DNA of 64,000 nucleotides, from NCBI GenBank assembly GCA_034440575.1, contig JAOTOL010001452.1, positions 248,001 through 312,000 of the forward strand. The letters are read 5' to 3'. Position numbers and translations under genes: made by a program. Of the stretch, positions 1 through 10,908 are shown piece by piece; within the stretch, counting starts at the first letter, position 1; each line of letters starts with the position of its first letter. This DNA comes from Imbricaverruca yamaguchii (lineage: Eukaryota; Arthropoda; Thecostraca; Neoverrucidae). The notes under the pieces were generated by a model, which was not told where the DNA came from, ran no database searches, and saw only the letters and a program-made list of their open reading frames with translations.

Positions 1-700
1 GTGCTGCATATTCGCGCGATTAGACGGCGGCGTCAGCTGTTCGACGTCGGGCTGCGCCGAGTCAGCTGTTGCGACCGTGACGTCATCGGCTCGGCGTTGA
101 CTCCGGGCGCGCGGCGGAAAAAGGCGCCAAACCACATCGCCTGGCGTCACCGCGCATTTTTCCTCATCGATTATGCCGGCACAGCGGTATCTGGTGGAGA
201 ATCTGGCAGCGGGCGGACTGCTCGAGCGACTGCAAATCGCCGCCGCCTCAACGCGCCGGCCGAATTCAGTGCTGGTGCCGCTCACAAATCTGGCCTGCCA
301 TCGCCGCCGCGCCGTTGTCGGCCCTTAATTGGATGTTTATGGCGGTATATATTCATGAGCGCATGATCTTTGAGTGCTCACAAAAAGCCAGCGGACAAAG
401 ACGGCCACTGGCATTGTCCGTTCCTTATTGGTTTCCAGTTCCTCGAGCGACTCGGCCATTGCGGGCCGCTGCAGGCCGACAATCACCGCGTCGGTGCAAG
501 AAAACGGCCGACGTCGGCACTCGCCGGACGGGTGCGACTGCGGTCGTCGTCATGGGCGAATAATCGGCATGGGCGAATAATCGGCATGGGCGAATAATCG
601 GCATGGGCGAATAATCGTAGCGTTTTGGCGACCGCCGCGCGCACTGCGCTGCGCCGCATTAAGCGTCGCCCGGGCTCTCGGACGGCGCAGGAGATCCACG
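1..700. other. GC-rich stretch, no gene recognised
   Basis: This stretch is GC- and CpG-rich, unlike the AT-rich DNA after about 1000. It is open in several frames, but the translations are Arg/Ala-rich and low in complexity, as expected of GC-rich noncoding DNA. I see no family motif and no convincing splice pair. It could be a CpG-rich promoter or first-exon region. Confidence 0.3.
552..617. repeat. 17-bp tandem repeat, about 4 copies
   Basis: The unit ATGGGCGAATAATCGGC is repeated four times head to tail with almost no divergence, the last copy being incomplete. Near-identity suggests recent expansion. Confidence 0.9.
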
Positions 701-759
701 CAGAAACGCGTTTGTTTTATTCACACAACATAATTTTCTTCTTCACACGTAGAATTCTT

Positions 760-789
760 CACGCGTTTATCATTGCTGATAAACGCGTG
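760..789. repeat. Perfect 13-bp inverted repeat, 4-nt loop
   Basis: The arm CACGCGTTTATCA (760-772) is followed by loop TTGC and its exact reverse complement (777-789). Each arm holds an MluI-type ACGCGT hexamer. There is no T-run after it, so it is not a simple terminator. Confidence 0.85.
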
Positions 790-861
790 TTTGTCAGTAA
801 TGGTGTTAGCCCTCCCGCAACCCACTGCTTTAATTCGCACGCCGCAGGGTTTCGCGCATAA

Positions 862-1004
862 CGCGCACCGGAGGGGGGGAGGGGTGGATTCGCCCCTCTC
901 CCTTCCCAGAAACAAATGGCCGAGAACGGGAGCGTCCCCGTCCTTATCGGGCCAGTTGCTAACTGACCCTCCCAACCGGGAACTAAAGTGAGCACGTGAA
1001 GTGA
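862..1004 (-). mobile_element. MITE-like end followed by minus-strand SINE fragment
   Basis: Bases 866-895 (ATAACGCGCACCGGAGGGG and on) resemble the end of the TTAA element found whole at 13.6 kb. Bases 934-1004 match the middle of the tRNA-derived SINE at 53.2-53.5 kb in the same orientation: shared blocks are CCTTATCGG, then AACTGACCCTCCCA-CCGGG, then the -CTAAA-GAGC- run. Neither piece is complete. The assignment is by eye. Confidence 0.55.
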
Positions 1005-2384
1005 CCATGCATTGTATTGACTCTACCTAGTGGCTATGCATTGTTCTTCAATGACTTGAAGGCAAACTAAAAACAATGCTGTATTATGAAAGCTCATATT
1101 GCTTCCTTAGCTAACTGCGTACGGATTGCGTTAAAGCCATCGTTTCGACATCTAATATTATTACATTTATTCAAATAAATACACTCAGCTAACTAAAGGT
1201 AAACAATATCCGACATTACCGAAACACAAGGTAAGCATTTAGATCTGCACGCAGTCAAAAACTGTCCAAGGCACAATTACTGTCGTTGACTTCATACCAG
1301 ATGTTGAAATTGGTTCGGTTTTTATCACTGTCCATCATCACGAAAGTAGAAATTGAGCGACCACACACTATTCTACGTCAACAGAAGCAGAGAACAGCGC
1401 AGGATAATGGCCTCAATATTTGCATGTTGCCAGCCCTCTTAAAAATTGTATGTTGTGATAAGTGCATGGTCCACTTTTCCGCCACAGATTAGTCTATTTA
1501 CGATTGTGTGTCCCATTTTAGGTCATTCAGGGCTTCTGGTAACGCTTTTACCGTACAACCTAATCGCCATGTACCAGTTTCACGTTTTCCTCGTCTAATA
1601 TTGGCAACGCTGATCCTCAGTCGCACAATCTGATAGGTAGCGTCATAACTTTGCGCATGTTATATTATCAAGAACGCAGCAGTTCCATCGCCAACCGTCC
1701 CCATCGGCTTAATCCGGCTTAAGTAGTGTTGCCATAAGTGAAGAGACTGTGTTTGTATGCAGCTATTTGAGTTTGACGTTGCTAGTGTCGATAACAAACC
1801 GGTGCTGTGTGTAAACAACACTTCCGGAGCGTGGACATCGGCTCCTGCTGTCATTAGTTTGTCCTCTATAAACGTTTGGTTATCTCAGGGAAATGTTTGA
1901 ATTCAACAAATGATGCTATTAGAGGTCATCAATTCACAATTAAGGTTACCTACAGCAGGACAAGGTTAAGATAGTCTTGCATCACCAACAGGGCAATAGG
2001 ACACTGGAACCAGCCGTCATAAACCATTGTCAGTAGCAGCACATTGAACATTGTTCAAAACAGCATAGACAATCATTATAAGAATAGAGGGCTTGCCTTC
2101 CAGTATTCCATGTATGGCTAATCGACGGATTTGGTGGACGACTGGTTGAGTGTCCAGAGTGCAACCAAGAATGGCCCTTGTGGCTCATAGTTGCACTGAT
2201 CTTTTGTGCCTTTGTGCCTTTATGTCAAACCTACACCTAATCATTTAAGTGTTGCGCAGACATTGCGCAATACTCGACGGACGTAGTATAACGTTAAGCG
2301 TACGGTATTAACGCATCCACGAGTAGTACGTAGTCCGGTCATGCCGCTGTCTACGTCATTCGTCACAGTCATGCTGCTGCCTAC
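1005..2384. other. AT-rich unique-looking DNA, nothing recognised
   Basis: No open frame over about 70 codons, no splice-bounded coding block and no repeat pattern that I can support. Confidence 0.5.
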
Positions 2385-2850
2385 TGTGTAACCACTCTGC
2401 TGTGTAGCCGCTGTGCTGTGTAGCCACTGTGCTGTGTAGCCGCTGTGCTGTGTAGCCGCTGTGCTGTGTGGCCGCTGTGCTGTGTAGCCGCTGTGCTGTG
2501 TAGCCGCTGTGCTGTGTAGCCGCTGTGCCATGTAGCCACTGTGCTGTGTAGCCGCTGTGCTGTGTAGCCGCTGTGCCGTGTGGCCGCTGTGCTGTGTAGC
2601 CGCTGTGCTGTGTAGCCACTGTGCTGTGTGGCCGCTGTGCTGTATAGCCGCTGTGCTGTGTGGTCGCTGTGCTGTGTAGCCACTGTGCTGTGTAGCTGCT
2701 GTGCTATGCAGCTGTTGTGCTCCGTAGGCGCTATCCTGTGGAGGTACTGTGCTGTGCAGGCGCTGTGCTGTTTATCCGCTGTGCTGTGCAGTCGCCGTGC
2801 TGTGTATCCGCTGTACTGTGTAGCGGCTGTATTCTGCAGGTGTTACGCTG
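2385..2850. repeat. 16-bp minisatellite (GCCGCTGTGCTGTGTA)
   Basis: About 28 units of GCCGCTGTGCTGTGTA run head to tail. The right end (2690-2850) is more diverged than the left. The repeat keeps both strands open in several frames (Ala/Thr/Gln/His/Ser on minus, Cys/Ala/Val on plus); I regard these frames as artefacts because a 16-bp unit shifts frame each copy. Confidence 0.95.
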
Positions 2851-3929
2851 AGGTCTTCAGTAAAAAAACCCGACAATTTCTGACGTATTGCAAGCCATTG
2901 TTCTCGGATAACAGTTTGCAATGTGAGGAAGCAGCAGGATGTTTCCGTGTCGAGTTCTTAACAGCTTTGAGAACGCAAGCTGATTAACTGGCCACACATC
3001 TGCGTGGCTACACAAACTCGACCCACAGAAATCGGAAAACATCGCAAGCTGTGGCTTAGATGAATGGTTATCGATTCTTTCGCCTTAACACATAGACCGC
3101 AGAGAGCGGATTCACCAATCTCTCAAGTTTTTTTTTAAAGATAGCTCATACACGGAAGGGAGGGTGGTAATAAAATGGTGAGGCTTCGTTCAGAATTGAT
3201 CAGCGCATCCCGTGTAGAATTAGTGTTTAATATCAGTTGGAAAATATGAGGACTGAGGGGTGCAAAGTCGTCCGAACAGCCGCCGGCCTCCGAGTGTCCA
3301 TGGTGACAAAAGGTTCGTCGGTCTGGTGGCGCGGAGGTGTGGTTTGGCGGCCGATCGCGACCTCATTTTCCTCTCAATACACTGACCTTTCATCATGCAA
3401 TTTACACTGAAGAGGTTCTAACAAAGAAAAGACGTAATATACCTTACAAATTGTGTGCTCCTAGTTTCTGCAGCCTCCAAAATCTTAGGGAGAGGGCATT
3501 CCCCTTGCAATACACCTGCAAAGGTCTCAGTTGTGACCCAGTTGTTTCCCGGTTGTGTCACAGCGCCTCATTTGTGGATGATTCGTAAACGTAGACGATT
3601 CTTAGAATGAAGACACATTACAAGACGTATGTGAGTCTTTGAAGAAACTTTCACTGCAATTAAATGTCTATGGTTCTCCAAGATCGACAATGCACGTGCC
3701 TGATCTTATCGATGGCTAGTATTGGCTGAAATTGATATCATGATTGCACATTGCACACCATAATTCGTCACCAGAATGGACAGCTGTTGGCCGTGCAAAG
3801 TGATCTACTTACGGATAACTACTCACGAACGCAGCTGAATGAAATGTCAAATACAAAACCGTAGTTGCCGAGTATTTTGCAATTGCTCTCCATAAATCAA
3901 ATGTAACATTATTCAATGAATACAGTATT
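2851..3929. other. Intergenic or intronic DNA, nothing recognised
   Basis: Mixed-composition DNA without a credible coding block. A T-run at 3128-3136 and a GC-rich patch near 3290-3360 are the only visible irregularities. Confidence 0.5.
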
Positions 3930-4148
3930 CTTGGCAGCTGGCCCGATAAGGCCGGGGACGAGCTAACGGACGGTCGTGTCGGTGCATTGGCGGCACGTTA
4001 AGCTTTCGGTCAAAATTCTGCCGTTGAACTGGAATTCATGGATCGAGTGGTGGGGCCAGGGTTCATGAAACAAACCCTGCTTAGCAATAGAACACTGGTG
4101 CATAAAGCCACCCCAGCAAGAACTCGGATGAGTTTGTTTTATTATTAA
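3930..4148 (+). mobile_element. 5'-truncated tRNA-derived SINE (+)
   Basis: This matches the reverse complement of the SINE at 53205-53528: CCCGATAAGGCCGGG, then GGTGCATTGGCGGCACGTTAA against TTAACGTGCCGTCAGTGCACC, then AAAATTCTGCCGTTGAACTG, then a long block ending in AACTCGGATGAGTTTGTTTTATTATT. The tRNA-like head is missing here, so the copy starts in the body of the element, as 5'-truncated retrocopies do. Confidence 0.8.
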
Positions 4149-5743
4149 AAATGAAATCATTGCAACCCTTGAAATCTAGTGTACACTTTCAATGAATATA
4201 TGTATTCAGAAGACCATTAAGCTGACTTGCATGTGCGTGACGATATTTTGTATACATTTGCACTTCTTCAGATGCCATGGCGACGTCAGAGATACTTCAT
4301 CACGATCTGGTTCGTCAACAAACAACATATGGCCCGGTTTGGGTGATATTCGTACCTACAGAGAGTGAGATCCACTCCTGGATGCCGGCTGTAGTATTGT
4401 ATGAGTGCGTTTGAAATTGCCAGGGAAGGCAGTAGTATTGTTTTCTTGAACCACGACAATTGCAATGCATGTTGCGTGCTACTGACTGACTGTAGTACGT
4501 CATTGAAACGTTAGTTTACAGTTATATCTGGCTCACTTTAGATTTGGGGTGGGATTCTGGTCCGCCATGCATGCACAATGGGTGTGTGAAATGTATGGAA
4601 TACGTCGGTCGGTGAATATGAATTTTGATGGTCCAAACGCCCATTATCAACATGGTGATGACAATTTCTAAGTTGCATGCAAGTTTAATGACGGCTACAA
4701 ATTAAAAGAACGGTGAATAATTCCGGCCCAATATAATTATGCATGTGCTTCACATCAAGAGTGCATGCGAAAATGGGTATCACGACGTATTTGCTAATTA
4801 GTATCATCACATATTTTTGGGACAATTAAAAGCACTCTGTATGAGCCAATCCCGAGCAATTTATTAGACAAAGTTGCATAACAGACAAACAGAAGGAAGT
4901 AGGATCACATTTGTTAGATTTTCGTTTCCACAACAGTTGGGAATCCGTGTACCCTCACCAAACTCTGTCCAATCTTCTGCATAATCCGTTTCAAATGGAT
5001 ATCAGTACGAGTATTCATTCCGTATTAACCTCCAGGTCACCCCACGTTAGCATTATACATAAAAATAACAATGACGTATAATCCACTTCTTTCCAAATTG
5101 CTTTTCGGTCACACTGTCAGTCTACTGATTGCCTAGCCCGGATGTTTTTAGCACGCTTTCATGTGCACTGTGTTTTGAACACACGAAATCTCGGGGTCAC
5201 GTGCCCAACGTCGTGACCTTGAATTTGATGTCAAATTAGGTAAGCACCGTCCAAACACCGCACGTGCTGGGTTTGCGTCGGATTTTTGTTTCCAGATCTT
5301 GCGGGCCGAGCTGCACGGTAAAGCGTACAGAGCAGGCATAATGAGAAGCATAGAGCAGAGGCAACATGCAAACTTGATATCGGCAACTCAACAACTATGT
5401 TCTCAGCGATGCTGTTCAAGTCAGGAGGGTCAAGCGCACACACACGGACAGCGATTGATCAGCCTGGCGATCTCCGCGAGATTGCACACACCTCTACTAT
5501 CTCGGGGAAGCTGCGACCCGGAGGGCAGCCGGTTGTCGCTGTGAACGCGGCTTCTGTGACATTGACTTCCGGCAGGCTGTCTGCCGCTCCCCGATGTCGG
5601 CATCAGTCCGGTGTGGCTGGAATCATAAAGCAGTCCATCCTCCACATTATTCCATCCTCCACATGTCAAGGTCAAGTGCAATTTTGCTCGAAAAGTAGGC
5701 GAGTTCTGCTCAAATATGGCCGAATGTGCACTTTACGTATAGG
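4149..5743. other. AT-rich DNA with a GC-rich patch, nothing recognised
   Basis: No supported gene. Overlapping open frames on both strands at 5300-5760 are short and share no motif with a known family. The part near 4560-4850 is AT-rich with scattered GCATGCA motifs. Confidence 0.5.
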
Positions 5744-5780
5744 CACATGGAGCACTCATTGATAATGAGTGCTCCATGTG
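5744..5780. repeat. Perfect 17-bp inverted repeat, 3-nt loop
   Basis: The arm CACATGGAGCACTCATT (5744-5760), loop GAT, and the exact reverse complement (5764-5780) form a 37-nt hairpin. It sits about 15 bp from the left end of a MITE copy. No mismatches are present, so it is either recent or maintained. Confidence 0.9.
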
Positions 5781-5795
5781 TCCATGCTCCAATGA

Positions 5796-6619
5796 GACGC
5801 GCGTCGTCTCGGGGAGGTTGCTATCCGCCCCCTCCTAAAGTTTCCCGCGGACAGTGAAAGAACGGCGTGCGGAAGCGCGCCGAAATTTTGCGTCCATTTT
5901 ACGACATAAATTTGGTACATTGCGTCAAAATGTTGAGGTCAGGTGATCGAAGGACGAGTTAATCAAGGTCAAGTGAGGTCACCTCCAGAAATGTTCAACC
6001 AATCATTCATGCTTTAACGCATAAACATATTTTAGTAAAACTGTCAGCGTTTGCTTATCTTTAGGGACACAATAAATAGCAGCAGATTATTTTTGCCGTT
6101 TTTGATTATTTATTAGTTTTACATCTTTGCCAATTAGAGTTATAATCGAAGATTCTCCTGAAGTAGGCATTTTTATCAGGGCAAGTTGTCTTGGAACTAT
6201 GTTTTTCGATCTGCTCTACCCATTAGAAGCATAAAATTAAAGAAAACTCGAAAACTTTTTTTAGTTTCACAAAAAAAAATTTAATGGAGGATTTTGGTTG
6301 GTAAAAAATTGTCTGGCCATGGTCGATTTCGCCTTCTTTTTCTGATTCCAAATACCTTTTCTTCTTCAAATCTCCCCCAAAATGAATTCCCGAGAGCCAA
6401 AATCATGATGTAAGTCGTGAAAACCTAGGCCCTCTAGTGACGTCATTTTATGTGGGAAAATGTTGCTGGTGGTGTCTGACCCTACTCGTCAAGCGCTTTC
6501 CGATGACACCCCTTTCGTTTTCGTGCGACGCTTAGTTTGGAGATTAGGAGCGGGGTTCCTTTCACCCTTCCCCCACGGACGTGGTGTGAGAATGTGATTG
6601 GAAAGACGGGGAGGGTTAA
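5796..6619 (-). mobile_element. TTAA MITE family B, copy 1 (minus)
   Basis: This is the reverse complement of the elements at 21418-22265 and 50235-51095. Shared blocks include the GAGGTCACCTC and GGTCAAGTGAGGTCA region, the GCGTTTGCTTATCTTTA block, ATTTTTATCAGGGCAAGTTG, and TACTCGTCAAGCGCTTTCCGATGACACC (two adjoining parts). The right end reads GAAAGACGGGGAGGG then TTAA (6616-6619), the expected terminal repeat. The left end (GCGCGTCGTCTCGGGGAGG) has lost its TTAA. No transposase frame is present, so the element is non-autonomous. It is more diverged than the other two copies. Confidence 0.8.
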
Positions 6620-7310
6620 GATTTCAGTGATGCGCTAAACTGGAAAAGACAGCAGCGAAATATTGGGACGCATTTTGCATCACTTCTGATGTTTTGTCGC
6701 GACTCAATAATGTATACTATTGAAGTTTTCCTCACTTTAGCCTTAATTGACGTTGGCGAGGCTATATATAATCAGTCAGTACTAACGGCAAGCTTGTCGC
6801 GTTCACCTTGGACTTAACTCCCGACCAGGAAATTCCAGTCCTATAGCATAATTTTGACCGCAAGCTTAACATACTCACAGTGGAGTGCATCCGGCTGGTG
6901 TCACCCCCCCCCGACCTCGCTTAGCCACTTGCCAACTGGCCAGTCAAGGTTGGGAGCGTTGATAGCATGTGCGTGAAACTGCCTGAGCCCGTTCTGCCAA
7001 GACGCGAAGACAATTACAAGCCAGAGTTCCATCTGCTGGGCTTACCAAGCGGCCATCAACCAGCTGCCTGTCGATGTTAATCATCATGTCTGACAAATTG
7101 TTTTTTTAGGAACAAGCTGGTAAATTTGCATAGTAATGCAAAATAACATTTGTCATGAGAACTCAGCAGCAACAAGCAAAAAGGGAGGTCAGGCCCGGCC
7201 AGATCTTGTCTCGCCAATTTATGCAAAGTTTGGGCACCGCCTCACCCACAAACAGGCCCGGCCCCATGGCTGTATGGCCTCTTCGGGTCAATTCGAGTTG
7301 TGTACGGTCG
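6620..7310. other. Unassigned DNA with a TATA-like block
   Basis: CTATATATAATCAGTCAGT at about 6761-6779 resembles an arthropod promoter or an LTR promoter, but the TATA-like and TCAGT motifs are too close together for a normal TATA/Inr pair. I call no gene here. Confidence 0.3.
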
Positions 7311-7420
7311 TGCGATTACTCCTACTCTAGGCAATGGTGTCATTGCTCCTACTGACAATGGTGTTATTGCTCCTACTCGAGGCAAGGGTGTTATTGCTCC
7401 TACCGCCAGCGGATCTAGTG
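7311..7420 (+). repeat. ~30-bp tandem repeat, 3-4 copies
   Basis: The unit contains ATTGCTCCTACT and GGCAATGGTGT. A related diverged cluster lies at 10300-10385, on the far side of the inverted-repeat element at 8.8-9.8 kb. Confidence 0.75.
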
Positions 7421-7929
7421 AGCCACGGTTGCTGTGCCCCCCCCCCAAACGGCCTGAAGGGGCAAAATATATATCTTGGTCATGATCAAATGTACCTGTA
7501 AAATGACCTTAAGATATCAGTAATGCAGGAATATGAAGAATTTGGATGGGATCGGCGAAGTTGCTCCTTAAAATGTGAATATACTGTGTATTGCCACACC
7601 AGGAGTTCACGCTACATAGTGTTCTAAAATAGACCTGAAAACATATGGAAACTTTCATCAAAATACAAGAAGCTGAATGGGCAAAAGTTTCTGAAGTACA
7701 ATTGCTAATTGCATATCCATATCCAAAGCACTTGAAAGCCCTGCCTCGCCCTGGCTGCATGAGTCCGACGTAATATTAGCGCCGTTCCCAAAATTAGTGC
7801 AATTATATTTTATATAGTTGTTGAAAGTGGCGCAGAGGGGACAATGCCAGTCGTGAACAGCAATTACAACAAAACAGTAAGCTTCTGCTGCTTGTGAAGT
7901 GCTTGCGGAGCATCGCCACTTATGGCTCT
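7421..7929. other. Unassigned AT-rich DNA
   Basis: A C-run at 7437-7446, otherwise no pattern or credible coding block. Confidence 0.4.
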
Positions 7930-8772
7930 GGTGTGTGTTGGGGTCGCAGGGAAACGCGGAAAGCGACCCAGGCTCCGACAACTTCAGAAGAGGTCTCGAA
8001 AAATTGCGTCTAGCCCAGACAATTCGTATTTGGCCCGGACAACTCACGTTGCAGCCCAGAAGACTCGCGAATTTGTCACAAAAATAGCGTGGGGCTCTCC
8101 GAAAAGAGGTCGCGTCTGAACTCTTAAAATGCCGCTGGGGCCCAAAAATTCCCGTCAGTGGTAGAAAATAGCATGAGATTCTAAATATGTATGGTGGGCT
8201 CCCGAAAAAGTCGCAACGTTGCTCCAAATATGTAAGCCTGGGTCACAACCAAGTGAAAAGGGACCAAAAAATATATCCGGTCCTAGACAATAGCTCTAGA
8301 TATCATCACTCAAGAGTCTCCAAAATCGTGTATAGAATACCGAAAAACGTCCCGAGCCCGCGAAAAATAATAATGGGAACCGGAGAAGCGTTCCGGATTC
8401 GTGCCAAAATGATCGCGATACAGATGATACAGATGGCGTGCCAAACAAAAATCGCATCGAGCCGAGAAAACTCGATTCGGGACCCCGCCAACTCTTTGCG
8501 TGGACACGAAAATCCTTCTGGATCCACAAATTCGCACATGAACCCCAAGAAATCGCACCGGAGCCTCGAAACAACGCCTTGGAGCCCCGCAATCGCACTG
8601 GGATCTCAACAAATCTTTCAAGGGCCTCAAACATTACCGTCAAGATCCAAAGTTGCTTTGAGGTCACCAGCGTGCAATCAAAGCAACTTTTGACCCGAAA
8701 ACCCACCGGATCCCTTCAAAACCGACCGGCTCTGGAAAAAAGCGACCGCAATTTACAATATAAGCCAGGGCC
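7930..8772. repeat. Degenerate short-period repeat, strongly diverged
   Basis: Roughly every 22-40 bases the pattern C-C/T-C-C-N-AAAA-N2-CGC or its minus form GGG-TCC-N3-GCGATTT recurs (for example near 8100, 8200, 8340, 8500, 8540, 8590). On the minus strand this gives recurring Arg-Gly-Ser / Arg-Phe motifs in all frames. Spacing varies, so I read it as an old decayed satellite rather than a gene. A 168-codon plus frame (8187-8693) is part of it. Confidence 0.5.
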
Positions 8773-8773
8773 C

Positions 8774-9762
8774 TAACCCGCGCACGTCCGGGGGCAGATA
8801 TCTGCCCCCTAAGGTTTTTCCTCATTTGCCGACGAACTAAGAGGGTTAGCAAGGCCAAACGTCGCATAGCTGTTCATTGGTCTTTTTCGCATATCCTCAT
8901 ATATTTTTAATCCTGGATCATCTCAGGTCAGGTCACCAGGTCAGGCGAAGTGACCCAACTACACTCTGAGTTCTAGGTGGCATAACGTCCACAATAATTG
9001 GGTGATTGAGTTCAAACTTATAGCATGTAATGACCTCATCAGGAGCCATAATATATATATATCGTTTTTTTCGTAGCATTGACCTTAGGTCAGGTCGCTG
9101 CCATGGCTTCCCCATTATAGAGCTATGATAAAATATACAGATGTTTCCTCGTTACAGATTTGCGCTCGGAATTACCTCACAAAGGTTGTGGCATGTAGAT
9201 GGAAGCTATGCTCAATGTTACCGCTGACATTTTTGCTCAGTAACCTCACCAAGGTCTTTGAGGTCACCTGAGATCACTACACATTTATGCGCATTACATC
9301 ACACTGCATTGAACTAGAAGGCTGAAGTTACCAGCATTGTGCTTGTATCGTCAAGACGTGACGATTGATACATTACATAACCTCCCTAGGCGACTTCATG
9401 ACCTTGACCTGAGGTAATGACTTCATAACCTTGGCCTGAGTTTCGGTTGACCTGGCTTTAAATTACGCCGCGTATTGTCGGTAGCGCATTTCAAGAACTG
9501 TCGATTAGCGTTCGCCATTTGTTTCTATCTGTTACAGGTCCTGATATATGTGTCAATATCTGAGTCCTACCTGATCTGGTCGAATTTGACCTGTGATGGC
9601 CCAGGGACCTAAATGTTGACTTGAGCGAAAAATTCTCAAAACACTTTCGATGGAGCCCGTCACCAGCTATCCAACGCCGTTTTACATTTTTCGCTAGCTA
9701 GCATAGTTCCAGAGATCTTAGGGTGGGCAGACATCTGCCCTCCCCCCCCCCGGACATGCGAA
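8774..9762. mobile_element. Inverted-repeat element, ~1 kb, MITE-like
   Basis: The left end (CTAACCCGCGCACGTCCGGG, then a 20-bp perfect palindrome at 8790-8809, then CCCTAAGG) matches the reverse complement of the right end (CATGTCCGGGGG, GAGGGCAGATGTCTGCCC, CCCTAAGATC) at 9762-9715. The inner DNA is AT-rich, has no transposase frame, and carries many AGGTCA half-sites (8935, 9250-9275, 9395-9450). No clear target duplication is visible. Confidence 0.55.
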
Positions 9763-9763
9763 G

Positions 9764-10050
9764 TTGGCGCGGACCGCCGGACGTGTGAGTGCTAAACAAA
9801 CACACTGGAAGCACTCCAAGGCACACCGGAGACCCCCAAACCATGCTGGGATCCTCAAAGCACACCGTGGCTGCACACATGACATGATGATCTTACAAAC
9901 AGGCCGTGCCCATAAGAAGAAATATGGTCATACAAACACACCGGAGCAGCAAATATGCACATCGGGATCTTCGAAAACGCGCCGGTCAGAAAAATGCGAG
10001 TACACAACAATAAGGAAGCAAAGAAAGACACCGGTACTAAAACGGGCTAA
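9764..10050 (+). repeat. Degenerate ~25-bp repeat
   Basis: Motifs of the form CAAACACACYGG, AAGGCACACCGGAGA, CTCAAAGCACACCG recur with drift. It resembles the degenerate array before 8772, suggesting the inverted-repeat element lies inside one old array. The 96-codon plus frame across it is rich in Thr/His/Lys and shows no domain. Confidence 0.45.
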
Positions 10051-10908
10051 TTAAAAATGAGCCCCTTTGGAAAGATAGCGGTCGACGTCCGGTGACGTTG
10101 AACAATAACGGTAGTTGAAGGTTTGGTACCTTCAAATCCGTTACCTTCTTTCCATTGGGGTAGTCAGGGGGCGCTTTATCAACGAAAAACACACGAAATC
10201 ATCCAAGCATTCCTTAAGGGAAATCCTAGGTACACCATTGAATGATAGTTTTAGGCCGCCTCTGAAAGCTTCCTCCCCCAAACCAGTGGGCTAGACCATC
10301 CAGTGACTCCTATTCTAGACAAGGTAGTCATTACTTCTACTCTAAATACGGGTGTCGTTGTTCCTACTCTAAACGAGAAGATCTTTATATCGAAGTTGTC
10401 AGATCGTCACATAGATGCTACGCAGTATGCGATAATTATTACATCAATGCGTGATCCATAATACCTACAAAAATAACAGACAGAAACGAAAGGGAAAGCT
10501 TAATGTAAGGGAAGTTCGTTGAAACCAGTTTAATCGGTTCAATCCAGTTCAAAACCAGTTCCGTCCAGGCTTTGACACATTTTCGGCATTCGCCATCCCC
10601 AAGGCGGATCAAGGTAGGGAGTGGGAAGATGGGAAAGAAGGAGGGGTTGGGTTGCGCGACCTCCTCAGGAGTCAGTGCACCACTGCCCGTTTTGGGCGCT
10701 TAAAATGAGCGCGCGCCAAAAGCGTGGATGTACAGCAGTGCTATCTATATTGGACATGAGCACCTAGTGCTCCCATTTTCCGCCTGGTGCTAAATGAAAC
10801 AACGAGTTGGCTGGGTATCCTGTTTAATGTTCAGACATTCTTGACAGGCGTTTTCTAATTAGTAGTGCTTCGGTTGTTTTTATGTCGGCTCCGTCCTTTC
10901 ATCTGCTT
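10051..10908. other. Unassigned DNA between repeats
   Basis: It holds a short cluster at 10300-10385 (TCCTATTCTAGAC, TTCTACTCTAAA, TTCCTACTCTAAACGAG) related to the repeat at 7311. Otherwise there is no gene-like block. Confidence 0.45.

Noticed and set aside
6761..6850. TATA-box promoter or LTR
   Set aside because: The TATA-like and TCAGT motifs are about 10 bp apart, too close for a normal core promoter, and no paired LTR or primer-binding site was seen.
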